Positions 8,466 to 16,264 are shown, counted from the first letter of the stretch. The stretch: 64,000 nt of DNA from Sphaerisporangium viridialbum (GCF_049674955.1 NZ_CP187232.1:3596001-3660000), one strand, 5' to 3'. A program made the numbers and translations. Notes: generated by a model from the letters alone, not told the origin.

Positions 8466-8637
8466 TGAGGGGGCGGCCTCAGGGTGTGGCGGTGTGCCCG
8501 CCACACCCGCTGTGTGAGCAGGCCCGCCGACCCGCGGGGGCGGCCGTCCTGCTCGCGGCCTCCAGCGAGGGTGGGCGTTCACAGCCGCTCCCGTCCGGCG
8601 CTGGCCGCCGGGGCCGGGGAAAGAAAGGGGAAACCCC

Positions 8638-9063
8638 ATGACCGACCTGAAGGAAGCCCGGGCCATGACCAACCCGTACGCCTCCCTCTCGACCGCCGAG
8701 CTGATCAGGCACCTGTCCGAGGAGGTCTCCCGGCTGGTCCGGGACGAGATCCGGCTGGCGACCCTGGAGCTCACGCGCAAGGGCAAGAGGGCCGGGCGGG
8801 GCGCGGGGCTGTTCGGCGGCGCGGGGGTCGTCGCCCTGTACGGCGGCGGCGCGCTGGTCGCGACGGTGATCCTGCTGATCGCCCAGGTGCTCACGCCGTG
8901 GATCGCGGCCCTGATCGTGGGGGTGGCACTGCTGGTCATCGCGGCCATCCTGGCCCTGACCGGTAAGAGCCAGGTGTCCAAGGCCACGCCGCCGCTTCCC
9001 AAGGAGGCCATCCAGAGCCTCAAGGCCGACGTCGACGTCCTGAAGGAGAGTGCGCACCGATGA
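8638..9063 (+). CDS. Actinobacterial holin-X family (phage_holin_3_6) membrane protein
   Basis: This 141-residue protein has an amphipathic N-terminal part (LSTAELIRHLSEEVSRLVRDEIRLATLEL), a Gly-rich basic turn and two long hydrophobic helices (about 62-85 and 88-110), with a C-terminal polar tail. This is the layout of the DUF1469/holin superfamily III proteins, which despite the name are chromosomal and not proven holins. A second start at 8665, also with an AAGGA site, would give a nine-residue shorter protein. The stop overlaps the next start (ATGA), so it is translationally coupled to the DUF3618 gene. Confidence 0.85.
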   Translation: MTDLKEARAMTNPYASLSTAELIRHLSEEVSRLVRDEIRLATLELTRKGKRAGRGAGLFGGAGVVALYGGGALVATVILLIAQVLTPWIAALIVGVALLVIAAILALTGKSQVSKATPPLPKEAIQSLKADVDVLKESAHR

Positions 9064-9695
9064 CAGAGACCGATCCGATCGGGGCACCTGACCGGCCCAA
9101 AGCCGGTGAGGTGGGCATGCACCGGCAGGAGCCGGGAACGGCCACCCCCGAGTCCGCGGGGCCGTCGCTGAACGTCCCGCAGGTGCGCGCGCCGCCGAAG
9201 CCGTACGTCAAGCCCGTGGTGAGCCACGGGAAGGGCGACCCGCTCGCCGGACTGTCCGAGCCACACCTCAGGGCCCGCCCCGAGGTACCGCGTGAAAGGA
9301 AGCACGAGATGCGCGTATCGGAGGAGGACCGGCTGCGTGACGAGATCGTCCGCACCCGCGAGGACCTCGGCCGCACGGTCGAGGCGCTGGCGCAGAAGGT
9401 CGACGTGAAGACGCGGGCACAGCAGAAGATGGCGGAGACCAGGGTCGTCGCCAGGGAGAAGGCCTCCGTGATGGCGGGCAGGCTCCGCGGGGCCGCCTCG
9501 CAGTCGGCGAAGGCCGCCGCGGGGCGCACGGGACCGGCGGGCGGGTCCGTCCCCGGGATGCTGCGGAGCGCGGCCGACCAGGTCTCCCGCCGCCCCGCCG
9601 TGCTCATCGCCGTGGGAGCGGTGACCATGGCGGGGGCCGGGCTGCTGAACCTGGCCGAGAGACGCGCCCGGCCCCGCCGCACCCGCCGCGCCTGA
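9060..9695 (+). CDS. DUF3618 membrane-associated protein with long N-terminal extension
   Basis: This 211-residue protein has a DUF3618 core in the C-terminal half: EEDRLRDEIVRTREDLGRTVEALAQKVDVK, an Ala/Lys-rich linker and one hydrophobic helix (about 180-198), then an Arg-rich end. DUF3618 proteins are small and accompany holin-X proteins; their role is unknown. The first 83 residues are proline-rich and not part of the family. An internal ATG at 9309, preceded by GAAAGGAAG, starts exactly at the DUF3618 core, so the gene may make two products or the upstream start may reflect fusion with a former small gene. Confidence 0.8.
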   Translation: MTETDPIGAPDRPKAGEVGMHRQEPGTATPESAGPSLNVPQVRAPPKPYVKPVVSHGKGDPLAGLSEPHLRARPEVPRERKHEMRVSEEDRLRDEIVRTREDLGRTVEALAQKVDVKTRAQQKMAETRVVAREKASVMAGRLRGAASQSAKAAAGRTGPAGGSVPGMLRSAADQVSRRPAVLIAVGAVTMAGAGLLNLAERRARPRRTRRA

Positions 9696-9720
9696 CGGCC
9701 GCGAGGGGGGGGAAGATCCC

Positions 9721-9768
9721 GGCGTCCCGCACCGAGCCTCACCGGGCTCGCGAGCGGGACGCCCTTTT
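9721..9768 (+). terminator. Strong rho-independent terminator
   Basis: GGCGTCCCGC (9721-9730) pairs perfectly with GCGGGACGCC (9754-9763). An inner stem, GAGCC (9734-9738) with GGCTC (9745-9749), shortens the loop, and CTTTTG follows. It ends the holin-X/DUF3618 operon. Confidence 0.8.
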
Positions 9769-9832
9769 GCCGGGCCTGCGGGGCCGTTGAGCCTGCTGAT
9801 GCTGATCTAACGGGAAACAGCAGGTCATCGGC

Positions 9833-9861
9833 GCCATGTCGCGGTTGTGGCGCGACATGGC
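9833..9861. promoter_or_regulatory. 29-bp dyad (11-bp perfect arms, 7-nt centre)
   Basis: GCCATGTCGCG (9833-9843) and CGCGACATGGC (9851-9861) are exact reverse complements. The dyad lies 67 bp before the start of the HSL esterase gene and after a separate terminator, so it is best read as an operator for that gene. A transcribed hairpin is the alternative. Confidence 0.5.
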
Positions 9862-9927
9862 CCGGGGCACATGCTCGGTGTACCGCTTCGCCATGCCTGC
9901 CGTCACACGTCCCACGAGGTGAACCAC

Positions 9928-10899
9928 ATGCCGCTTCACCCCAATATCGACCCCGAGCTCGCCGAGGGGCTCAAGCACGCCTTCCTCCCGCCCGTCGACT
10001 TCGCCCGCATGTCACCGGCCGACCTGCCGGGCCTGCGCCGCCAGATGGGCGCCGCGTTCGCCACCATGCCGTCCTTCGCCGCGCCCGGGCTCTCCGTGGA
10101 GGACCGGATGGTGCCAGGACCGGACGGGGACCCGGACATCAGGGTGCGCGTCTACCGCCCCGAGGAGCGGCACGGCCCGCTGCCCTGCCTGTACTGGATG
10201 CACGGCGGGGGAATGGTCCTCGGCCTGGTGGAGATGGACGACGCGAGGATGGCGCGCTTCGTCCAGGACGTGGGCTGCGCGGTGGTGTCGGTCGAGTACC
10301 GGCTGGCCCCCGAGCATCCGCATCCGGCGCCCGTCGAGGACTGCTACGCCGGTCTGGTGTGGGCGGTCAAGAACGCCGAGGAGCTCGGCGTCGACCCCGA
10401 GCGCGTCGCCGTGGGCGGGTCGAGCGCGGGAGGCGGGCTGGCGGCGGGCACCGTTCTCATGGCCCGCGACAGGGGAGGCCCGCCGGTCGCGTTCCAGCTC
10501 CTGAGCTCTCCGATGCTCGACGACCGGGGCACCACCCCCTCCGGCCGCGAGTTCACCGAGGCGGTGGCGTGGAACCGCGACGCGAACGTGTTCGGGTGGA
10601 CGGCCCTGCTGGGCGACGCGATCGGCACCGAGGGCGTGTCGCCGTACGCCGCGCCCGCGAGGGCCGCCGACCTGTCAGGGCTCCCGCCCGCCTACATCGA
10701 GGTCGGCGAGCTGGAGGTCTTCCGCGACGAGTGCGCCGACTACGCCATGCGGCTGGTCCGGGCGGGCGTGTCCACGGAGTTCCACATGTACCCGGGCGCC
10801 TTCCACGGCTTCGACGCGTTCGTCCCGGAGGCCGGGCTCAGCCGCAGGGCCGCCGCGGGCCGGGTGGCGGCCCTGCGCCGGGCGCTGGCGCGCGTGTGA
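9928..10899 (+). CDS. Alpha/beta hydrolase, HSL (hormone-sensitive lipase) family esterase
   Basis: This 323-residue cytoplasmic esterase carries the HSL oxyanion motif HGGG (92-95), the nucleophile elbow G-S-S-A-G (164-168, Ser166; the usual Asp before Ser is replaced by Ser) and the histidine box GAFHGFD near residue 295. Family members hydrolyse short-chain acyl esters, including lactones and drug esters. The ATG at 9928 follows a GAGGTGAACC site and begins the conserved region; the frame is open further upstream, but that would run through the dyad at 9833-9861. It is monocistronic and convergent with the NAD kinase gene 33 nt away. Confidence 0.87.
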   Translation: MPLHPNIDPELAEGLKHAFLPPVDFARMSPADLPGLRRQMGAAFATMPSFAAPGLSVEDRMVPGPDGDPDIRVRVYRPEERHGPLPCLYWMHGGGMVLGLVEMDDARMARFVQDVGCAVVSVEYRLAPEHPHPAPVEDCYAGLVWAVKNAEELGVDPERVAVGGSSAGGGLAAGTVLMARDRGGPPVAFQLLSSPMLDDRGTTPSGREFTEAVAWNRDANVFGWTALLGDAIGTEGVSPYAAPARAADLSGLPPAYIEVGELEVFRDECADYAMRLVRAGVSTEFHMYPGAFHGFDAFVPEAGLSRRAAAGRVAALRRALARV

Positions 10900-10932
10900 G
10901 GTTTCTCACAGAGGATGGCCCGGTAGAGGGGC

Positions 10933-11796
10933 TCAGTCGACCTCGGCGCTGCCGCTGACCCGGAGCTTGCGCCGGGCGCGCTCGTAGAAGGTGGTGGTGC
11001 CGAGCCGCACGACGTGACCGGCCGAGCGCATCGCCGTCACCGTGATTTGGTCGCCGGGCGACAGGCGCCCGGCCACCGAGCCGTCCACCTCGACGGCCAG
11101 CCGGCCGCTGGTGGGGAGCAGCTCCAGCGTCACCTCCTCGTCGGCCGACAGGACAAGGGCCCTGTTGAACGACGAGTGCGCCGCCGCGGGGACGACCAGG
11201 AACCCCTCGACCAGCGGGGAGACCAGGGGGCCGCCCGCGGAGAAGTTGTAGGCGGTCGACCCCGTGGCGGTCGAGACGATGACGGCGTCGGCCGCGTACC
11301 GGACGAAGGGATGGCCCTCCACCGAGATCGCGACCGCGGAGAGCCGGTCGCCCGGTATGCGGGCCAGGGCGATGTCGTTGAACGCGACGACCGTCGGGCC
11401 GCCCGGCAGGGTGGCCCGCACCGCGAGGCGGGGCTCGACGGTGAACGCGTGACTGTCGATGGCCGACAGCGCAGGGGGCAGCTCTTCGACGTCGATCTCG
11501 GCGAGGAAGCCGAGCTTGCCGAGGTTCACGCCGAGGACGGGGGTGGACCGGCCGCAGACCAGCCGCATGGTGCGCAGCATCGTGCCGTCGCCGCCGAGGC
11601 TGACCAGCAGGTCGGCGCGGTCCACCAGGGTGGCCGGGTCGACCGGCACGGCGCTGCAGTCGATGCGGCCGACCTCCTCAGGCAGGCCGAGCACCGTGAC
11701 GGCCCTGTCGCGCGCCCACTCGACGATCGTGTCGATCGCCTGCTTCGAATCGCGCTGGGGATGCAGCACCAGCCCGACGGTCTTGACCATGCCCAT
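10933..11796 (-). CDS. NAD(+) kinase family protein
   Basis: This 287-residue enzyme should phosphorylate NAD to NADP with ATP or polyphosphate. It shows the family hallmarks GGDGT (VSLGGDGTMLRT), VNLGKLGFLAEI, the FND box (usually NE/D) and the glycine-rich TATGSTAYNFSAGGPL. In this group of bacteria the usual nadK sits with recN/tlyA; this copy stands alone between an esterase and lsr2, so it is likely a second, divergent kinase. Starts at 11796 (MGMVKT) and 11790 (MVKT) are both possible; the frame extends further upstream without conserved sequence. Confidence 0.85.
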   Translation of the reverse strand: MGMVKTVGLVLHPQRDSKQAIDTIVEWARDRAVTVLGLPEEVGRIDCSAVPVDPATLVDRADLLVSLGGDGTMLRTMRLVCGRSTPVLGVNLGKLGFLAEIDVEELPPALSAIDSHAFTVEPRLAVRATLPGGPTVVAFNDIALARIPGDRLSAVAISVEGHPFVRYAADAVIVSTATGSTAYNFSAGGPLVSPLVEGFLVVPAAAHSSFNRALVLSADEEVTLELLPTSGRLAVEVDGSVAGRLSPGDQITVTAMRSAGHVVRLGTTTFYERARRKLRVSGSAEVD

Positions 11797-12147
11797 GGAC
11801 GCCACTGTAGGCCTTCGTGCCCCTGCGCCTTGCCGGGCTGTAGGTGACTCATCCACTATTCGGCCGCAGCCTTCTGAGGCGAGAACGCCGTCCTGCCCCT
11901 GAATACCTGTAGTCGGCACTATGTTCGGCCCTGCGATGATGTGATGCCGGCACCAGTTTCGGGCCGGATGCGTGATCGCCGGTTCGGCGGCGGGCGGCTC
12001 CGTGCTCCGATAAACGGGAGGTTCGCCGGAATCGGCGGAGTTACGTCATGAGGCCGCCAATCCATCGCGCTGTTCTCCGCGTGGGAAGCGACGGAAACCG
12101 GGTATATTCTTGAGGTGTCAAACTATGCTCTGTGAAAGGAGTGGGAG
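11797..12147. other. Divergent promoter region between NAD kinase and lsr2
   Basis: No gene. For lsr2, TATATT at 12103-12108 and TATGCT at 12124-12129 are candidate -10 elements, the first about 40 nt before the start codon. I see no clear -35. The region is AT-richer than average, as often seen near lsr2 genes that silence themselves, which is an inference here. Confidence 0.4.
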
Positions 12148-12480
12148 ATGGCGACACAGATCCAGACGCTTCTCATCGACGACCTGGATGGCGGCGAAGC
12201 AAAAGAGACCGTGGTCTTCGCGATTGACGGCACCAGCTACGAGATCGATCTGAACGACAAAAACGCCAGCAATCTGCGCGAGGCTCTTTCGCCTTTCGTC
12301 TCCAGCGCCCGTCGCGCCGAGGGTGCCCCCGCCAAGGGTCGCAAGCGGGGCGCCGCCCAGCGGCCCTCTCGCGACAAAAGCTCGGAGATCCGGGCTTGGG
12401 CCAAGGCGCACGGGCTGAACGTCAGCGAGCGTGGCCGGATCGCCTCGCACATCGTGGCCCAGTACGAAGCGGCACAGTGA
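12148..12480 (+). CDS. lsr2: Lsr2 family nucleoid-associated xenogeneic silencer
   Basis: This 110-residue protein has an N-terminal beta-hairpin dimerisation domain (TQIQTLLIDDLDGGEAKETVVFAIDG...YEIDL), a basic linker (GRKRGAAQR) and a C-terminal DNA-binding helix pair ending with the AT-hook-like SERGRI. Lsr2 is the actinobacterial counterpart of H-NS: it coats AT-rich, often horizontally acquired DNA and represses it. The ATG follows GAAAGGAGTGGGAG. Filamentous actinomycetes usually carry a main copy plus paralogues; which this is cannot be decided from the window. About 1 kb of non-coding DNA follows. Confidence 0.92.
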   Translation: MATQIQTLLIDDLDGGEAKETVVFAIDGTSYEIDLNDKNASNLREALSPFVSSARRAEGAPAKGRKRGAAQRPSRDKSSEIRAWAKAHGLNVSERGRIASHIVAQYEAAQ

Positions 12481-13471
12481 ATGATTAACCCGTCGCGCCC
12501 GGATTAGTCGCCCGACGAGCACGTGATCCTCCGCCTGGATCTCTCTAGCGGACCGTCTTTGTGGCGGCCGTGCTCGCACCGGGCCAATGGCCGCCGGAGT
12601 GACTCGGGCGGCCCGAGAGCGGTTCCTCCCGTCCGCAGGCCCACGCGCCTGGCCTGCGGGGTCTCGCCTCCCGGGCGCGACCGTGCCGTGGGCTTCATCC
12701 GGGGGAGGTAGTGCTGACTTCAGCGAATTTGTCCGGATGGGCACTATTCCTTACCGGCCCCAGTGTGTTAGCCGCGACGGCGGCCGTGCCCGTGAAGTTC
12801 CCGGGAAAACCACGGCCCGGCGCCGCGTCCCCGCCGCGCGCGCCTTTCCTCGCATAACCCCTGCGAGCCGCGGCCGATCTCCGCTTCTCAAGAGCTTCCC
12901 GTGCCCCGGGCGCCGGGTATGCCGGGAGTCGGCGCCCGCGCCAATCCGAAAAATAATGTCGCCGGTAGCCGCCACTTGACGGGCCGGCGTGCCTACGCCA
13001 TTATCTCTGCCCCTCCGCTGCGAACTCGCCGAGCTCCGCCGGGTTCGGCCGCCGGCGGCTTCGGGCCGAAGGACGCTCCCCGCCCGGCGGTCTCCGCAAT
13101 CTAAAGGCCGCGCGGGGCGCGGATTGTCCGGGGATTTCGCAGGGTGAGGACAATCATGGACCCCGGTGGAGCCCGCCGGCCGCGACCGGTCATTCGCCGG
13201 GGCCGTCACCTGCCCAATCCCGGCTGTTACATGCGAACACGATAAGGCAATGCCGGGGCGAGTGTTTTGCCGGTGCACTCCGATGCCGGTCCGAATCCGG
13301 TCAGCCATTTGTGACCTTGTGTGAGCGGAGTATGGCGGTATGTCGTGACTTTCTTACTCCTATAAGGGATAGGAGAAGCGTCCGCCATGGTGGCCAAGGG
13401 GCACGGCCGCCGGCGGTACCGTCACCGGGCGCGCGTCCGGCCCCGGCGGTCCGTCACCGGGCACGTCCGGC
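12481..13471. other. Approximately 1-kb stretch without a recognisable gene
   Basis: I find no conserved reading frame. Candidate frames are short, with wrong codon-position GC or no ribosome site. Parts (12,930-13,010 and 13,200-13,380) are AT-richer. TTGACG at about 12977 with CATTAT 17 nt later looks like a promoter but leads to no gene. It may be degraded DNA, an untranslated RNA locus or a binding region for Lsr2. Confidence 0.4.
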
Positions 13472-13500
13472 CCGGTGGCCCCTCGCCGAGGGGCCACCGG
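13472..13500 (-). terminator. Hairpin terminator of the protease/sigma operon
   Basis: A 13-bp perfect stem, CCGGTGGCCCCTC (13472-13484) with GAGGGGCCACCGG (13488-13500), and a 3-nt loop, starting 1 nt after the stop codon of the minus-strand operon. There is no T tract, which is common in actinobacteria. Confidence 0.7.
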
Positions 13501-13501
13501 A

Positions 13502-13975
13502 TCAGATGGTGATCCACTCCGTGACGACCACGACCGACGCCAGGCGGCAGCGAAGGCTGAAAGGCCCCGAGGGCACCCGGTCGCAGACGAACCTGCCCAT
13601 GCCGTCGGCGGTCACGGTGCCGGGCCGCCGGCCGCGCACCTCGATCTCGGCCGGCTGGGCGGGGATCACCTGGCCGAGGACGCGGCCGATCGCCCCCATG
13701 ACGGTCACCTCCACGTCGATGGTGACCCCGAGGGCGTGGAAGGTCACCAGCCGGGGCTCGTCGCCCCCGCCCCCGCCCCCGCGCACGGGCGCGGGCTCGG
13801 CGAGCGAGTCGAAGGCCAGCGCGGCGAGCTCGGCGTCCATCGTGCGCAGCGTGTAGGCCTCCACGGCCGTCTGGACGAGATCGGAGGGCACCGGGTCGAA
13901 GAGCGCCGCCGCGTGGCGCAGCGCCTCCTCCAGGCCCATGTCGGCCTCGTCCCCGCCGTCGTCGAAGCCGTTCAT
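13502..13975 (-). CDS. Small protein coupled to the sigma factor, with C-terminal beta-sandwich
   Basis: I do not recognise a named family. The 157-residue protein has an acidic helical N-terminal half (MNGFDDGGDEADMGLEEALRH and on to about residue 60), a short Gly linker (65-71) and a beta-rich C-terminal half (about 75-157) with the pattern seen in carboxypeptidase-regulatory-like/Ig domains (GRVLGQVIPAQPAEIEVRG, then GRFVCDRVPSGPFSLRCRL). Its ATG overlaps the stop of the sigma gene (ATGA), so the two are made together. That coupling makes it a candidate anti-sigma or sensor partner; it lacks a zinc-finger HxxxCxxC and a membrane helix. The role is inference. Confidence 0.6.
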   Translation of the reverse strand: MNGFDDGGDEADMGLEEALRHAAALFDPVPSDLVQTAVEAYTLRTMDAELAALAFDSLAEPAPVRGGGGGGDEPRLVTFHALGVTIDVEVTVMGAIGRVLGQVIPAQPAEIEVRGRRPGTVTADGMGRFVCDRVPSGPFSLRCRLASVVVVTEWITI

Positions 13976-14604
13976 CCGGAACCTCGCTCCATCAGCGTCC
14001 TCAGCCGCCGCAGGCAGCGCTGCCGGGTCGGGCCGATGCCGCCGACCGGGATGCCCAGCGCGGCGGAGACCTCGTGGTAGTGCGGGCGCGGGGAGGCCAT
14101 CAGCACGCGGAGCAGCCGCCGGCACGCCTCGCTGAGCTGCTCGAAGGACTGCCAGAGCTGCCTGACCTGATCGGCCCTGGCGTCGGCCTCCTCCGAGTGG
14201 ATCAGCGCCTCCTCGGGGGTCCACTGGTCGGCGGCGCGGTCGAAGACCCCGGGATCGCCGACGGGGGAGACGCGGCGCGAGGCCTGGATGACCTTCAGGC
14301 ACTCGTGCCGGGCCGTGCTCGCCAGCCATGACCCGACCTTCTCGGGCTCGCGGATGCGTTCGAGGTGCTGGGCGAGCCGGAGCCACGTCGTCTGGAACAC
14401 CTCGTGGCCGTCGGCGTCCGACAGCCCGTGGGCGCGCACGACCGACCACACCAGGGGCGCGAGCCCTTCGACGAGCGCCTTCCACGCGGCGGCATCGCCG
14501 TCCGCCGCGGACAGGAAGAGGCTGCCGATCGAATCACGGTCCACGGCGACGTCCCTTGGGGCGGGGATCATCATCGTACGATGCGCACGGCCCTCGGTGG
14601 GCAT
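13972..14604 (-). CDS. ECF-type RNA polymerase sigma factor
   Basis: The 210-residue protein has sigma region 2 (FLSAADGDAAAWKALVEGLAPLVWSVVRAHGLSDADGHEVFQTTWLRLAQHLERI, including the W-R/L-A-HL helix) and a region 4 helix-turn-helix near the end (YHEVSAALGIPVGGIGPTRQRCLRRLRTLM). It would direct RNA polymerase to a special promoter set. A GTG at 14544 with an AAGGGA site, giving 190 residues and starting VDRDSIGSLF, is at least as good a start as the ATG at 14604. It lies 31 nt downstream of the subtilase gene and overlaps the next gene, forming a three-gene operon. Confidence 0.88.
   Translation of the reverse strand: MPTEGRAHRTMMIPAPRDVAVDRDSIGSLFLSAADGDAAAWKALVEGLAPLVWSVVRAHGLSDADGHEVFQTTWLRLAQHLERIREPEKVGSWLASTARHECLKVIQASRRVSPVGDPGVFDRAADQWTPEEALIHSEEADARADQVRQLWQSFEQLSEACRRLLRVLMASPRPHYHEVSAALGIPVGGIGPTRQRCLRRLRTLMERGSG
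14572..14583. promoter_or_regulatory. 12-bp perfect palindrome CATCGTACGATG at the sigma gene start
   Basis: If the sigma factor begins at the GTG at 14544, this palindrome sits 28 nt upstream in the untranslated gap after the subtilase gene and could be an operator. If translation begins at 14604, it is coding sequence. No other copy was noticed in the cassette. Confidence 0.3.
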
Positions 14605-14635
14605 GATGCGCCTCTCGGCCGGCCGGGAGGCCGGG

Positions 14636-16144
14636 TCAGGGCCGAGGCGGGTTGAGCGCCACCTCCCTGGGGCTCCACAGCGGCGGCCACAGGGCGGGGA
14701 CCATACGGCCGCGGACCTCGGCCGTCCTCGCCGCCGAACCCGAGAGGAGCTTGACCGCGGCCTCCCGGGAGCCGAGCCCGGGGTTCTCCATCATGCAGTT
14801 CGCGATCATGGCGGCGACGGCCGGCGTGGAGAACGACGTGCCGCTCCACTCGGCCCTGCCGGTGAAGTCCTGCGTGGCGGCCTCGGCCAGGGAGGCGCTG
14901 AGCTCTCCGGTGCGCGCGGGGAACCCGCAGGTGCAGTCGTAGTCGAAGTCGTGGACGGAGGTCTGCCGCCAGCGGCAGTGGTCGTAGGTGGAGTGCTGGT
15001 ACCGGTACTTCCTCGGGTGCTCAGGGGTGCCGAGGAACGCTCCGACCAGCCGTTCCCCGGGGGCGTACACCTGCACCCATTCGCCGTGGTCGGTGAAGCA
15101 GGCGCCGTACCTGCCGTCCGGGCGCAGCGCACCGACCGACAGCACCGCCTCGCGGTACTCGGGGAGCGCCGTGTAGGCGGCGGGCCAGAAGGGGTGGTCG
15201 CTCCCGTTGTTGCCGGCCGCCGCGACCAGGAGCGTCTCGGGATGGTCGGCCAGCTGGGCCATGAACCTCTCCAGCCCGAGAAGGGGCCGCCCGTCCTCGT
15301 TGGACGTGCCCGCCGACAGGCTGATGATGTCCGGCCACCTGGTCCTGCCGTCCAACTCGGTCAGGCCGGCCCACTGGGCGCCGACGGCGTCCAGCACCTC
15401 GTGGCCGAATCTCTGCTCGTCGATGGCCCCGGCGTGGATCAGCTTGCCGGAGACCCGGACGGCGGCCCTCGGCGCGATGGCCGCGATGATCCCGGCGATG
15501 AACGTGCCGTGTCCGACGTACTCCTTCACCACCGGATCGGGGTCGGCCACGGGGTCGGACGGGCGGACCCCCGCGGGCAGGCCCCCACCCTTGAGCGGCT
15601 CGCCCGGCGTCGGCACGACCTCCCGCATCCACGGGTAGAGGAGGTCGTGGTCGATCAGCAGGCCCGTGTCGATGACGACGATCGAGACGGGTGGCACCGG
15701 GTCTGAGGACGGCGGGGTGAGCCCAGGGTGCCAGTCGCGTTCGGTGAACGCGGGCTCGTCCGACGGGCAGGAGTTCACCCCTCCGGTGGTGATGGCGATG
15801 ATGTGGTTGCGGCTCCCCATCCTCCGCCCGCCACTCCGCGTCTCCGCGAGCTTGATCGCGTCCAGCGCCCTGGTGACCCCTCCGTCGCGCGAGTCGGGGT
15901 CGTCCGGGTCGGTCACCCGGATCCGCAGGAGCCCGGCCCTGGCCTCCCGCTCGTGCGGCGGGGTCACCGAGAACCGCCTGCGGGCGTTGACCACCGGGAC
16001 GACCTCGGGGAGCTCTCCCACCGGTACGAGGATGTGGTCGCGTTCGTAGAGGAACCTCGGGTCCTCCTCGGGGCCCGCCACCAGGGGGAGCCCCATCGCC
16101 CTGGAGATCTGGCCGAGCTGTTCCATGAACCGGTCGAGCGCCAT
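14636..16144 (-). CDS. Cytoplasmic S8 (subtilisin-like) serine protease
   Basis: This 502-residue protein has a complete catalytic set: Asp159 (IVVIDTG), His212 (GHGTFIAG), oxyanion Asn312 (AAGNNG) and Ser437 (GTSFSTP). The start is fixed by AAGGAG five bases before the ATG. There is no signal peptide and no hydrophobic anchor, so it should act inside the cell, unlike most subtilases. Residues 1-150 form a non-catalytic N-terminal domain, and residues about 376-412 form an insertion with Cys390, Cys404 and Cys406 just before the serine. It is first in the operon with the sigma factor and diverges from the CHAT gene, suggesting a target or partner in that system. Confidence 0.9.
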   Translation of the reverse strand: MALDRFMEQLGQISRAMGLPLVAGPEEDPRFLYERDHILVPVGELPEVVPVVNARRRFSVTPPHEREARAGLLRIRVTDPDDPDSRDGGVTRALDAIKLAETRSGGRRMGSRNHIIAITTGGVNSCPSDEPAFTERDWHPGLTPPSSDPVPPVSIVVIDTGLLIDHDLLYPWMREVVPTPGEPLKGGGLPAGVRPSDPVADPDPVVKEYVGHGTFIAGIIAAIAPRAAVRVSGKLIHAGAIDEQRFGHEVLDAVGAQWAGLTELDGRTRWPDIISLSAGTSNEDGRPLLGLERFMAQLADHPETLLVAAAGNNGSDHPFWPAAYTALPEYREAVLSVGALRPDGRYGACFTDHGEWVQVYAPGERLVGAFLGTPEHPRKYRYQHSTYDHCRWRQTSVHDFDYDCTCGFPARTGELSASLAEAATQDFTGRAEWSGTSFSTPAVAAMIANCMMENPGLGSREAAVKLLSGSAARTAEVRGRMVPALWPPLWSPREVALNPPRP

Positions 16145-16252
16145 CACGGCTCCTTTTCGCAGGGTTGTCATCCAGCCTTCGCCGCGGAGTAAGAGCCGGA
16201 CGACGCCCGGCTGATACACCCGAACTTTGTGGACGCCCCGAAACCCCACGTC

Positions 16253-16258
16253 TAACAT
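16253..16258 (+). promoter_or_regulatory. -10-like TAACAT immediately before the CHAT gene
   Basis: TAACAT ends 7 nt before the GTG at 16265, so transcription would start at or beside the start codon and give a leaderless mRNA. No ribosome site is seen. The -35 is unclear: GAACTT at 16222-16227 resembles an ECF -35, but the spacing is too long for the standard class. Confidence 0.4.
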
Positions 16259-16264
16259 CGATCC

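Noticed and set aside
8638..9063. Prophage lysis gene suggested by the holin name
   Set aside because: The family is chromosomal in actinobacteria and the neighbours are not phage genes.
13387..13512. 41-codon basic open frame with an AGGAG upstream
   Set aside because: The ribosome spacing is long, it contains the 13-bp terminator stem and overlaps the end of the opposite gene; the Arg-rich product looks like random GC-rich sequence.
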